Part shown: piece after piece, positions 14,958-23,006 of the stretch
Layout: each line of letters starts with the position of its first letter
Position numbering within the stretch: position 1 is the stretch's first letter
Assembly: GCA_964371655.1 (NCBI GenBank)
Contig: CAYJOD010000039.1
Coordinates: forward strand, 1-51,725
Direction: 5' to 3'
DNA length: 51,725 nt
Origin: CAZGSN01 sp964371655
GTDB lineage: Bacteria > Desulfobacterota > Binatia > HRBIN30
The notes under the pieces: model-generated
Seen by the model: the letters and a program-made list of their open reading frames with translations, nothing else
The model's database searches: none
Told to the model about the DNA's origin: nothing
Program-made: the position numbers and the translations under genes

Positions 14958-16730
14958 ATGTCCTACGCGGCGTCTCTGGTAGGCGCGCAAAGACTCCACG
15001 GTTGGCGCTGCAAGGTTAGCTCCCCTCTCCCGCATTACTTGCGGGAGAGGATTAGGGTGAGGGAACCGAGGCGCGGGTCAGCCGAGCAAGCGTTGACAGA
15101 AGTTGGATCCCTCACCCCCGCCCTCTCCCGCGGTAATGCGGGAGAGGGGGCGTTTCCAAACATCGGCAAGATTCTGAACGGCGGTGGTACTTCCGCCCTG
15201 CGACACGCGCTCGTGACGATGCTCGCCGTGGTGTCCCTGCATGCCGGGGCGGCAAGCGCGCGCGAGGTTCTGCCGTGCGGCACGCCGCTGCAGCGCCACT
15301 TGGATGCCGGTGCCGAGGACGAATTCGCGTTGTCGCCGAGCGCCGATTCCATCGTCGTCGTCAGCGTCGTCGACCGTTCGCAATCTCCCAGCCTGCTGCG
15401 CATCAAGGCCGAGGGCGGTCTCGAAACCTGCAGCGGGTCGCTCTCCTTGGCGGCGTCGCCGGGTACGACAATCGAGGTCTCCGACTGCATCGGCAACGAT
15501 GCGATCGACTACGCGATCACCGCCAATGTTGTCTCGGGTGGCAACGCGAACTGCGCCCTACCTCTGCCGTGCGGCTTGGTGCCGTACGTTCGCGAGTGGA
15601 AAGTCCCCGGCGAGGTGGATTCCTACCGCTTTCAGGCAGCTCCGGGGGAAGATGTCGTTCTGCGCACTAGTGACATGAGTGACAACCCCGGGACCGTGAG
15701 CATCCAGGTCTTTGATCCGGAGGGCACAGCGGTGAACGGAGCGGGCTCGTGTGGCGGCGAGGTGCGCTTCCTCGCTGGCCTCGACGGCTCGTACACGGCG
15801 CTAGTCACCTCGTGCGTGGAAGCACGCAGCGGCCACTATCTCCTGGCTTACCTCGGCGGCCGCTGCCCAGCGGGTCCCGAGATTTCATACTTTGGAATCG
15901 CACGCACCGATGGCTTGCCGATCGACCCTTTGACCTACGATGCGCAAGGGCGGCCGGTGTATACACGCGTCGGTGGCGCCGGGTTCACCCTCGTCATCGA
16001 AGCCAAGCGCGGCGCTGACCAAGCCGATCCGGGCTTGGTCGGGTTCGATTACGACGCCGGCGATCCGACCGTCCTTCCGGATCTGCAGGTCCTGTTCTCG
16101 CTGCCGCTCGGCAACGGCAACCCGGCGGTCTGCGCCGAAGATCCGAGCGCACGCGACGGCATCCCTGCCACCCAACCCCTCGTCTTTGCTGAGAGCCAAC
16201 CGGTGTCGGATGCGATCAACGACTTCGGATGCCACATCGACGATGGTACGCGACATGCGATGGGTGTGAACTTGTCGGTGGACGCGTGTACGACCTTCCC
16301 GGACGGATCAAGTCATTTCGTTGCCGCCGACAGCACGACCCAGTTCTGCGCGCAGATTCCCGGGATACGCCAGTTCCAGAGCGGTGACACGACCGTCGCC
16401 GCGCGCGTGCGCGACAATCAGGGTGTAGTCGGGCCGGTGCGCGAGATCATCGTGCGAATCCAAGACATCCCGACACCCACACCGACTCCGAGTCGCACCC
16501 CGACAACAGCCATGTCGGCAACGCCGACTCCCCGGGCCATCGCCTGCGTCGGCGACTGTAATCATGATACGACGGTGTCCTTCGACGAAATCGCGACCAC
16601 CCTTCGCATGGCGTTGAACGACGACACGCTCGCGTGCGCTGCGATCGATGCCGACCGCAGCGGCTTTGTTTCGGTCGATGAGATCGTGCGCGCCGTGCAC
16701 GCCGGCAGCGCAGGTTGTCCACCTTCGTGA
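14958..16730 (+). CDS. Secreted protein with Thr-Pro linker and EF-hand/dockerin-like tail
   Basis: A protein of about 590 residues, or about 500 after signal cleavage. The export segment LVTMLAVVSLHAGAASA precedes REVLPCGTPL. Two PPC-like beta-sandwich modules follow (SFRFQ-type strands and Cys pairs). A linker of TPTPTPSRTPTTAMSATPTP (about residues 503-525) leads to a calcium-type GDCNHDTTVSFDE and DADRSGFVSVDE pair. The same tail type ends the 1,728-residue protein at 28684. The start is uncertain: the in-frame ATG at 14958 makes the leader read through the double-hairpin repeat at 15019-15163, while no good ATG lies next to the signal peptide. It follows the anti-sigma gene directly, so it may be a target of this sigma factor. 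Confidence 0.7.
   Translation: MSYAASLVGAQRLHGWRCKVSSPLPHYLRERIRVREPRRGSAEQALTEVGSLTPALSRGNAGEGAFPNIGKILNGGGTSALRHALVTMLAVVSLHAGAASAREVLPCGTPLQRHLDAGAEDEFALSPSADSIVVVSVVDRSQSPSLLRIKAEGGLETCSGSLSLAASPGTTIEVSDCIGNDAIDYAITANVVSGGNANCALPLPCGLVPYVREWKVPGEVDSYRFQAAPGEDVVLRTSDMSDNPGTVSIQVFDPEGTAVNGAGSCGGEVRFLAGLDGSYTALVTSCVEARSGHYLLAYLGGRCPAGPEISYFGIARTDGLPIDPLTYDAQGRPVYTRVGGAGFTLVIEAKRGADQADPGLVGFDYDAGDPTVLPDLQVLFSLPLGNGNPAVCAEDPSARDGIPATQPLVFAESQPVSDAINDFGCHIDDGTRHAMGVNLSVDACTTFPDGSSHFVAADSTTQFCAQIPGIRQFQSGDTTVAARVRDNQGVVGPVREIIVRIQDIPTPTPTPSRTPTTAMSATPTPRAIACVGDCNHDTTVSFDEIATTLRMALNDDTLACAAIDADRSGFVSVDEIVRAVHAGSAGCPPS
15019..15163. repeat. Double-hairpin dispersed repeat, copy 2
   Basis: Both hairpins (cctctcccgcattacttgcg near 15024 and ccctctcccgcggtaatgcg near 15121) and the trailing cgtttccaaacatcgg match copy 1. 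It lies between the annotated start and the signal peptide of the secreted protein. Confidence 0.85.
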
Positions 16731-16734
16731 GCAG

Positions 16735-16830
16735 TCGCGCCGAAAGGGTACCCACAAGGGGTACCCCTACGGGATGGAATTCATACAGACTGTAGGGGCA
16801 ACCCTCGTGGTTGCCCTTGAGTGCTGCTGC
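16735..16830. repeat. Stem-loop repeats downstream of the secreted protein
   Basis: gggtacccacaaggggtacc and the stem gggcaaccctcgtggttgcc fold on themselves. Together with the next repeat they fill the interval to 17045, in which I see no gene. Confidence 0.6.
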
Positions 16831-16885
16831 TTCAGAAATCTTCGCGCCGCGCGACGATTTGCGGAAGCCGTAGCTCAGGGTGCGG

Positions 16886-16982
16886 GAGATCTCACGAATC
16901 ACCGCTCCCTAACGGTCGCGGCTCAGGTCGAGATCCGCAGGGTTTTGCCCTGTCAGAGCCGCGCGCGTAAGCAAGCGGTCGG
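16886..16982 (-). repeat. 'gatctcgacctgagccgcga' family, inverted copy
   Basis: Read on the minus strand this contains ccgcttgcttacgcgcgcgg, gatctcgacctgagccgcga and a gtgattcgtgagatctcc segment. The same unit occurs on the plus strand at 34480-34600 and in part at 35763-35838. If translated it gives a DLDLSRDRQGAV peptide, but no gene context supports a protein. Confidence 0.75.
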
Positions 16983-17045
16983 CGGGTGAATGCTTCCATT
17001 CGGCTTCTCTCAACATGTTGGTAAGAACGATGGCGGCCGAGTGGC

Positions 17046-18983
17046 TCAACGGCAGCTGAGCTTGCTCGTGTCACCGCTGCAATGCGGTCTGCTTGCGGAT
17101 GGCGGATTCCAGTCGATCTGCGCACATTCGTTGGCGGCGCCGAGGACGACGGCAGTGCGGGCGTTTGCCGCGCTGGGCAGAGCCGCGCTGCCACCGGCGG
17201 CCATGAGGCTCCAGGAGAGGAGGCCGTCGCTGCGGTTGGAGCGGTCCTTTACGGTGATCTTGATCACGCCGCCGATCGAGCCGGTGCTATCCTTGTAGGT
17301 CCAGGTGTTGCCGCGCGAGTTGACACTCCAACCGACACCGCCGGGGATGGTGATATCGACGCCGCCGCTCCCGGCGCTGGCGTCGATCTTTAGGCGAATG
17401 CCGTTGGTCAACGGGTCGATGCTCGTCCACGGCTTCGGAATCACCGCCTGCCCCTTGGCGCGCAGAGAGAATGGGTTGGCGATCATGCGCAGCACGCCAC
17501 GCTCAATCGTGATGCCGCTGCCGCACAACGGAGGGTTGACGCACTGACAGGCGCTGCAAGTCAGGCCACCGCTGCAGTCGCCGTCGGACTCACACTGCTC
17601 GCTGCCGCAGACGAGGCTGTCTCCGCAGACCTGTAGGTTCGGCACACAGCTGCAGCTGCTGCAACTCGTGCACGGGTCGGCGCACGTGAGACCAGGCTCG
17701 CCGCACTGCTCGCCGGGATCGGCAACCCCGTTGTTGCAGGAGAGCAGCTGACGTTCATAGGCGCCGATGTCGTAGCCGGCGCCGACCGGACGCGGGCTGC
17801 CTTCGACGTCGACAGAGGGAGCATTGGCGGAGGTGCCGGTATCGAGGGCCGGGCTGGTGTCGCTGAGATGGAAATCCGAGGTGGCCACGACGAACAGCTG
17901 CGCCGGCGTGGCTACAATCGAGTGGGTGTCGTAGCCCAGCGCTTGCCAGCTTGCGAGCGCGATCACGCTGTTGCCGTCATCGATGCTGAAGCGACTCATG
18001 ACGGTGTTGTAGTCGCTGCTGAAACCCGGCCGGCTCGAGGAGTCGATCGTGATCACGCCGCGGAAGGAATGGTAGTTGTAGAGGATGTTGTTGCGGACGG
18101 TGTTGCCGCTCGAGCCGCTGTTGATATTCATGCACCAGCGCGCGTTGGCGGCATTGACGATGGTGTTGTTGATCACCAGGTTGCCGGTCGATCCCGTGGC
18201 GCCGTCGATCTGGTACAGGCTGATACCGCTGGCGTGGTTGTCGTACAGCAGGTTGTTGCGCACGATGCTGTTGGTGACCCCGTCCATGTTGATGCCCGAG
18301 CCGCCGGCCGTACCGTTTTCGTAAATGACGTTCGCCTCGACGAGAGCGTCGGAGATGATGCCATCTTCGCCCTGGCTGGCGTCGCCGTTCATATGGATGC
18401 CGTTGGCGTAGTTGTGATGCGAGACGTTGCCACGGATGATCGGCCGGTCGCCGCTGTTGGAAACATAGATGCCGTGCTCGGCCACCGAGTGGTGCGTCTC
18501 GTTGTTCTCGATCGTGAAGTCGTAGGCGTGGCCGCTGAAGATTCCCCAACGGCCGTTGTAGCCGCAGTGGCAATTGCGCACGGTAATGAATGAGGACAAG
18601 GCCGTACGAATCCCGGCGCGGGTACGGTTGTTGACGATGAAGCCGTCGATCACCGCGTAGGATGCGTTCTCGATGTTGATGCCGTCGGGCGTGGTGCCGT
18701 TGTCGGCGGTGATCTGAACGTTGGCTCCGGCGGCGAGGAAGGTGATCGGGTTCCCCGCGCTTCCCGAACGCTCGAGGTAGAAGCCCTGATAGCTGCCGTC
18801 CTGCACATGCACCGTATCGCCCGGGTTGGCGAGGTCCGCCGCGTGCTGCAACGTCGCCCACGCCGTGCCGAGGCTTAGGCCGTTGGCGCCGTCGCTGCCG
18901 CCGTTCTTGACGAAGTAGTCGGTCGCCTGGGCCGCCGACGCGACCAGGGTCAGGGTTGTCGTCAAGATGGCGAGCACGTTCAT
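17046..18983 (-). CDS. Secreted right-handed beta-helix protein
   Basis: A 645-residue exported protein. The signal peptide MNVLAILTTTLTLVASAAQA is followed by TDYFVKNGGSDGANGLSLGT, which introduces a parallel beta-helix. Many short turns follow, such as ITVRNCHCG, FTIENNETHH, IIRGNVSHHN and IVRNNLLYDN, over residues about 60-400. A GSPRPVGAGYDIGAYE segment closes the helix. A Cys-rich region (about 430-500) and a C-terminal sandwich-like domain complete it. Such helices often bind or cleave polysaccharide, but the active residues cannot be assigned, so a lyase role is not claimed. The start is a clean ATG with the signal peptide at residue 1. Confidence 0.8.
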   Translation of the reverse strand: MNVLAILTTTLTLVASAAQATDYFVKNGGSDGANGLSLGTAWATLQHAADLANPGDTVHVQDGSYQGFYLERSGSAGNPITFLAAGANVQITADNGTTPDGINIENASYAVIDGFIVNNRTRAGIRTALSSFITVRNCHCGYNGRWGIFSGHAYDFTIENNETHHSVAEHGIYVSNSGDRPIIRGNVSHHNYANGIHMNGDASQGEDGIISDALVEANVIYENGTAGGSGINMDGVTNSIVRNNLLYDNHASGISLYQIDGATGSTGNLVINNTIVNAANARWCMNINSGSSGNTVRNNILYNYHSFRGVITIDSSSRPGFSSDYNTVMSRFSIDDGNSVIALASWQALGYDTHSIVATPAQLFVVATSDFHLSDTSPALDTGTSANAPSVDVEGSPRPVGAGYDIGAYERQLLSCNNGVADPGEQCGEPGLTCADPCTSCSSCSCVPNLQVCGDSLVCGSEQCESDGDCSGGLTCSACQCVNPPLCGSGITIERGVLRMIANPFSLRAKGQAVIPKPWTSIDPLTNGIRLKIDASAGSGGVDITIPGGVGWSVNSRGNTWTYKDSTGSIGGVIKITVKDRSNRSDGLLSWSLMAAGGSAALPSAANARTAVVLGAANECAQIDWNPPSASRPHCSGDTSKLSCR

Positions 18984-19138
18984 CGTATCCAGCGCTACGC
19001 CGCAATGACGTGATGGTCAAACGAGAAATCTCGGATCCCTCACCCCAATTCCATCGGCCCCCGGCGATGTGGTAGGAAACTCGCACCACACAAACCGCGT
19101 CGGGGGGAGCGACGCCGAGGACAAGGGAGGAGGAGATC
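18984..19138. promoter_or_regulatory. Divergent promoter interval
   Basis: The 155 bp between the beta-helix gene and the porin must hold promoters for both. No box can be assigned with confidence. A strong ribosome site for the porin is at 19125-19136. Confidence 0.4.
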
Positions 19139-20518
19139 ATGGGTAGAAAAGGACGGATGGCGTGGGTGGCGGCGGCGCTGGCGGCGATGATTCTGCCGCA
19201 AACAACAATGGCTGAAGGTCCACCGTCGAAATCAAGAGCGGCAGCGGCCAAGACCGAGTCGGGCGCGTCGTCGCAAGGTCGCCTCGAGGATCGAATACGA
19301 GTTCTCGAACGCAAGCTCGAGGCGAAAGAGGCGGATACGAAGGACGATCGCAGTATGCGGCAGCGTCTCGACGGCGTCGAGAACGACGTCAAGTCGGTTC
19401 GCCAATCAATCGCCAAGAGCTTCGGTCTCGAGTTCCACGGCTTGCTGGCCACAAATTATACCTACAACTTCAACACGCCGGCCTCGCACCACAACGGCCT
19501 GCGGGTCTTCGATGAAGACAGCAACAGCATCGCTCTCGATCTCGCCAACCTTCACATCGGTTGGTCGCGGCCGACACTTGGCCTCTCCATGGTCACCGAG
19601 CTCGATTTCGGCAAGACGGCCGAAGTCGTGGGGCGGGCGACGCGCTGGAGCAACAGCCCGAGCAATACCGAAAGCCAGAATTCCTTCGAGCTGCGTCAGG
19701 CCTATCTCGCCTACGCCATCCCGGACACGCTGGTTTCGATCCAGGCCGGTAAGTTCGTCACCTACCACGGCGCCGAGATCATCAAGGCGTACAACAATCA
19801 GAACTGGAACATCTCGAATGGCATTTTGTTCGGGAGCTCGATTCCGTTTACCCATACCGGGTTGCTGGCGACGGTGACGCTTCCCGACGAGCTCGGCAGC
19901 ATCAGCGGCGGTATCGTGAACGGTTGGGATAACGTCGTCGACAACAACGACTCGAAGAGCTTGCACGGCATGATCAGCCTGACGCCGGACCCGATTGTCA
20001 GCTTCGGCGTGTCGACGACCTACGGAGCCGAGCAGAATGACAGCGGCCGCTCGAAGCGGCTGATGGTGTCGCCGCTCGTCACCGTCAAGCCGATCGACGT
20101 GCTCACCCTGATTGCCGAGTACAACTACGGCAACGAAAGCAACGTCGTGCTGCTCAACGGCAGCGTCGTCGCCCGCAATCCGATCACCGGAGCAACCTTG
20201 CCGGGCAACGCCAGTTGGCAAGGCGCCGCTGGATATATCGTCTGGGATGTGATCGATGAATTGCAGTTGGCCTTCCGCGCCGAGGTGTTCGACGATCCCG
20301 ATGGCGTCCGCACTCTCTTCCGCGAAACCGGCCGCGGTCCTGGGGCGACATTCTGGGAGATGACACCCACGGTCTCCTACCGGATCACGGATGGGCTGAC
20401 CTGGCGCACGGAATATCGCCACGACGAGTCCGACAAGCATTTCTTCGAAAAGGACGCCCACAGCGCGTTCCATAGCGGCCAGGATACGCTGGCCACCGAG
20501 CTGCTGCTCTACTTCTAG
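19139..20518 (+). CDS. Outer-membrane porin, BBP2/OmpL-like
   Basis: A 459-residue exported protein with strong ribosome site (ggaggaggag) before the ATG. The N-terminus is a signal segment. Residues about 40-95 are a charged coiled coil (RLEDRIRVLERKLEAKEADT), then a barrel begins near SFGLEFHGLLATNYTYNFN. Alternating strands run to the final ELLLYF, with a terminal Phe as expected for barrel insertion. It probably forms a trimer and passes small solutes; specificity is unknown. It stands alone and is transcribed divergently from the beta-helix gene. Confidence 0.8.
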   Translation: MGRKGRMAWVAAALAAMILPQTTMAEGPPSKSRAAAAKTESGASSQGRLEDRIRVLERKLEAKEADTKDDRSMRQRLDGVENDVKSVRQSIAKSFGLEFHGLLATNYTYNFNTPASHHNGLRVFDEDSNSIALDLANLHIGWSRPTLGLSMVTELDFGKTAEVVGRATRWSNSPSNTESQNSFELRQAYLAYAIPDTLVSIQAGKFVTYHGAEIIKAYNNQNWNISNGILFGSSIPFTHTGLLATVTLPDELGSISGGIVNGWDNVVDNNDSKSLHGMISLTPDPIVSFGVSTTYGAEQNDSGRSKRLMVSPLVTVKPIDVLTLIAEYNYGNESNVVLLNGSVVARNPITGATLPGNASWQGAAGYIVWDVIDELQLAFRAEVFDDPDGVRTLFRETGRGPGATFWEMTPTVSYRITDGLTWRTEYRHDESDKHFFEKDAHSAFHSGQDTLATELLLYF

Positions 20519-20524
20519 CTGCAA

Positions 20525-20690
20525 GAAGGGTTCGAGGGTTCAAGGGTTCGAGGGGTCCAGGTACCCGGGGCCCCATGGGCCCGCGCACCCTCTCCGGGTG
20601 CCNNNNNNNNNNACGGTTTGGTGGGTTCATGGTTGCGTGGCACCCTCTAACCCTCGACCCGTTTAACCCTCGAACCCTCTCCTCGTCCCC
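20525..20690. repeat. 'ttgaaccctt' repeat tracts around an assembly gap
   Basis: Tracts at 20525-20557 and 20640-20690 flank the gap. The sequence just before the gap (gcaccctctccgggtgc) can form a hairpin. No gene is visible between 20519 and 20747. Confidence 0.7.
20603..20612. other. Assembly gap (10 Ns)
   Basis: Ten unknown bases mark a scaffold join, inside repetitive DNA. The true distance between the porin gene and the kinase gene is therefore uncertain. Confidence 0.98.
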
Positions 20691-20747
20691 GAACTCCGCA
20701 GCGGTCCTTGAACCGTTCGGCCCGCCCTCGTAGAATGCCGCACTCTC

Positions 20748-22985
20748 ATGGCACGTTGGTGGCAGATCTGGGCCCCGTCGCGGCCGCTGCCGGAAGACGA
20801 GCTGCGCCGGCGTCGGCGCGAGGTGGTGATGATCCTGGTCACCGGCCTCGCCTTCTTGATTTTCGCCCTCTTCGAAACCCGGTTGCCACGCTTCAGCAAC
20901 AGCTCGTCGCTGTCGGGCAACGTCATCTTCTTCCTGCTGATCAACCTGAACCTGCTGCTGCTGGGCTTGCTGGTGTTTCTGGTCAGCCGCAATCTGGTCA
21001 AGCTCGTGCTCGAGCGCCGGCGCGGTATTTTCGGATCGCGCCTGCGTACACGACTGTCGCTGGCATTCGTCACTCTTTCTCTGGTGCCGAGCGTCCTGTT
21101 GTTCCTGGTCGCGCAGGGATTGCTGACCGAGGCATTCGACACCTGGTTCAGCGTCCGCGTCGAAAGCTCGCTGCGCGGCTCGCAGGAGATTTCCGAGAGC
21201 TACTACCAGTTCGCGGCCAACAACGCCCTGCACTTCGCCGAGGAGATCGGTCGCCAGGTGTCACAGAAGAACCTCCTGGCCACCACCCACCACGCGGCGC
21301 TGCAACACTTTCTCGACGATAAGCGCGGGGAGCTCAACGTCGCCAGCATCATCCTGACCAACAGCGACCAGGCACTCGTGGCGCAAAGCTTCGATGCCGA
21401 GATGGTGCGGCCCCCCGGCGAAACGGCGGACAGCATCAAGGAAGTGCTGGCCGGACATCGCACGACGCGCACGATGCGCTTCGGACGCGGCGACATCGTC
21501 CGCGCCGCGGCGCCAATCCACGCCGCCGACGGCGGCGTGATCGGGGTGGCTGCCATCGACTACGTGGTGCCGCGCAACGTCAGCGACAAGGCACGCGATG
21601 CCATCCGCGCCTACCAGGAGTTCCGGCAGCTGTCGGTGCTCCAGCAACCCATCAAGAGCGGCTACCTCCTCACGCTGTCCCTGATCACCCTTGTGGTCAT
21701 CTTCTCGGCGATGTGGTTCGGCTTCCGCCAGGCGAAGGCGATCACCGATCCGCTCGAGCGGCTTGCCGAGGGTACACGCGAAGTCGCGCAAGGGAATTGG
21801 AGTCATCGCATCGAGGCGAGCGGCGACGAGGAGACTTCCGTTCTCGTCGAGTCGTTCAATCAAATGACCGCCGACTTGCAGAAGATCAACTCCGAGGTCG
21901 TGGATCGGCGCAAGTACCTGGAGAACCTGCTCGCCAACATCGCTGCCGGCGTCGTCTCCCTCAGTCAGCAGGGAACCATCACTACGCTCAACCCCGCCGC
22001 CGAAGCCATGCTCGGGTTGCGACTGACACAGGTTCGCGGCAAGGGCTGGCGCGACGTCTTCGAGACCTCGCATCTGCGCAAGATCGGCGAAGTCATCCAG
22101 GAAGGCCTGGCGGCGCCGCAGCGCGAGGTCCAACGCCAGCTGAAGCTGACCGGTGGCGATCGCATCGTCACCGCTCTCGTCACCGCCACGTCGTTGGCCG
22201 ACGATGCGGGACAGGCGCGCGGCTTGATGCTGTTCTTTGAAGACGTCACGCATTTGCTGCGGGTGCAGCGGATGGAGGCCTGGCGCGAGGTGGCGCGCCG
22301 TCTGGCCCATGAGATCAAGAACCCGCTGACGCCGATCCAGCTGTCGGCGCAACGCCTGCGCAAGCGCTACGGGCCGCAGCTCAACGAAGACGGCGGTGTC
22401 TTCGACGAGTGCACGCGCACCATCATCGGCCAAGTGGAGGAGCTCAAACGTCTGGTGAGCGAGTTCTCGACCTTTGCGCGGCTACCGACGGCGGACCTGA
22501 CGCCGCAGGATCTCAACAGCGTCATCGACGAGACCCTGGTGCTCTATCGCGAGGGCCACCGTGAGGTCGAGTTCGAGTTCCAAGCGGCGCCGGCACTGCC
22601 CCTTGCCGATCTCGATCGCGACGCCCTCAAGCGTGCGCTGATCAACTTGCTCGACAATGCTGTCGCCGCGTGTCATGCCGTGAGCGAAGGTCCGCGGCAG
22701 ATCCAGATCGTCACCTCGCAAGTCGCGGCGCGCCGGGTGTTGCGTCTCGAAGTCGCGGACACCGGATGTGGTATGAGTCGCGACGTCAAGCTACGACTGT
22801 TCGAACCGTATTTTTCCACCAAGCGCGAGGGCACCGGGCTGGGGCTGGCGATCGTGTCTTCGATCATCGCGGACCATCAGGGTTACATCCGCGTGCAGGA
22901 CAACCAGCCGCGTGGCAGCCGCTTCATCATCGAGCTGCCGCTGCGAGAGACGGCAGAAACCGTGCGCTCGGCGGCACACGCCTGA
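20748..22985 (+). CDS. NtrY-like transmembrane sensor histidine kinase
   Basis: A 745-residue kinase. Three membrane spans occupy residues about 25-125 and a fourth about 305-325, enclosing a periplasmic sensory segment. A HAMP region follows (AKAITDPLERLAEGTREVAQ), then a PAS domain (about 385-490), and a HisKA domain with phospho-acceptor H521 in HEIKNPLTPIQL. The ATPase domain carries DNAVAA and GTGLGLAIV. The layout matches NtrY, which senses nitrogen or redox state in proteobacteria. The next gene, 21 bases downstream, encodes a receiver domain fused to LpxC in place of the usual NtrX (receiver-AAA-HTH). Start: ATG at 20748. Confidence 0.9.
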   Translation: MARWWQIWAPSRPLPEDELRRRRREVVMILVTGLAFLIFALFETRLPRFSNSSSLSGNVIFFLLINLNLLLLGLLVFLVSRNLVKLVLERRRGIFGSRLRTRLSLAFVTLSLVPSVLLFLVAQGLLTEAFDTWFSVRVESSLRGSQEISESYYQFAANNALHFAEEIGRQVSQKNLLATTHHAALQHFLDDKRGELNVASIILTNSDQALVAQSFDAEMVRPPGETADSIKEVLAGHRTTRTMRFGRGDIVRAAAPIHAADGGVIGVAAIDYVVPRNVSDKARDAIRAYQEFRQLSVLQQPIKSGYLLTLSLITLVVIFSAMWFGFRQAKAITDPLERLAEGTREVAQGNWSHRIEASGDEETSVLVESFNQMTADLQKINSEVVDRRKYLENLLANIAAGVVSLSQQGTITTLNPAAEAMLGLRLTQVRGKGWRDVFETSHLRKIGEVIQEGLAAPQREVQRQLKLTGGDRIVTALVTATSLADDAGQARGLMLFFEDVTHLLRVQRMEAWREVARRLAHEIKNPLTPIQLSAQRLRKRYGPQLNEDGGVFDECTRTIIGQVEELKRLVSEFSTFARLPTADLTPQDLNSVIDETLVLYREGHREVEFEFQAAPALPLADLDRDALKRALINLLDNAVAACHAVSEGPRQIQIVTSQVAARRVLRLEVADTGCGMSRDVKLRLFEPYFSTKREGTGLGLAIVSSIIADHQGYIRVQDNQPRGSRFIIELPLRETAETVRSAAHA

Positions 22986-23006
22986 GGGTTTCGTGAGGAG
23001 GCTGAG

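Noticed and set aside
17030..17060. tRNA-like text (gagtggctcaacggcagctg)
   Set aside because: It resembles a D-arm, but no acceptor stem or T-arm can be paired and it overlaps the end of the beta-helix gene.
20558..20602. Cloning-linker-like text (ggtacccggggcccc) before the Ns
   Set aside because: It contains several restriction-site words, but it is surrounded by natural repeats and hairpins, and a GC-rich genome gives such words easily. Vector origin cannot be shown.
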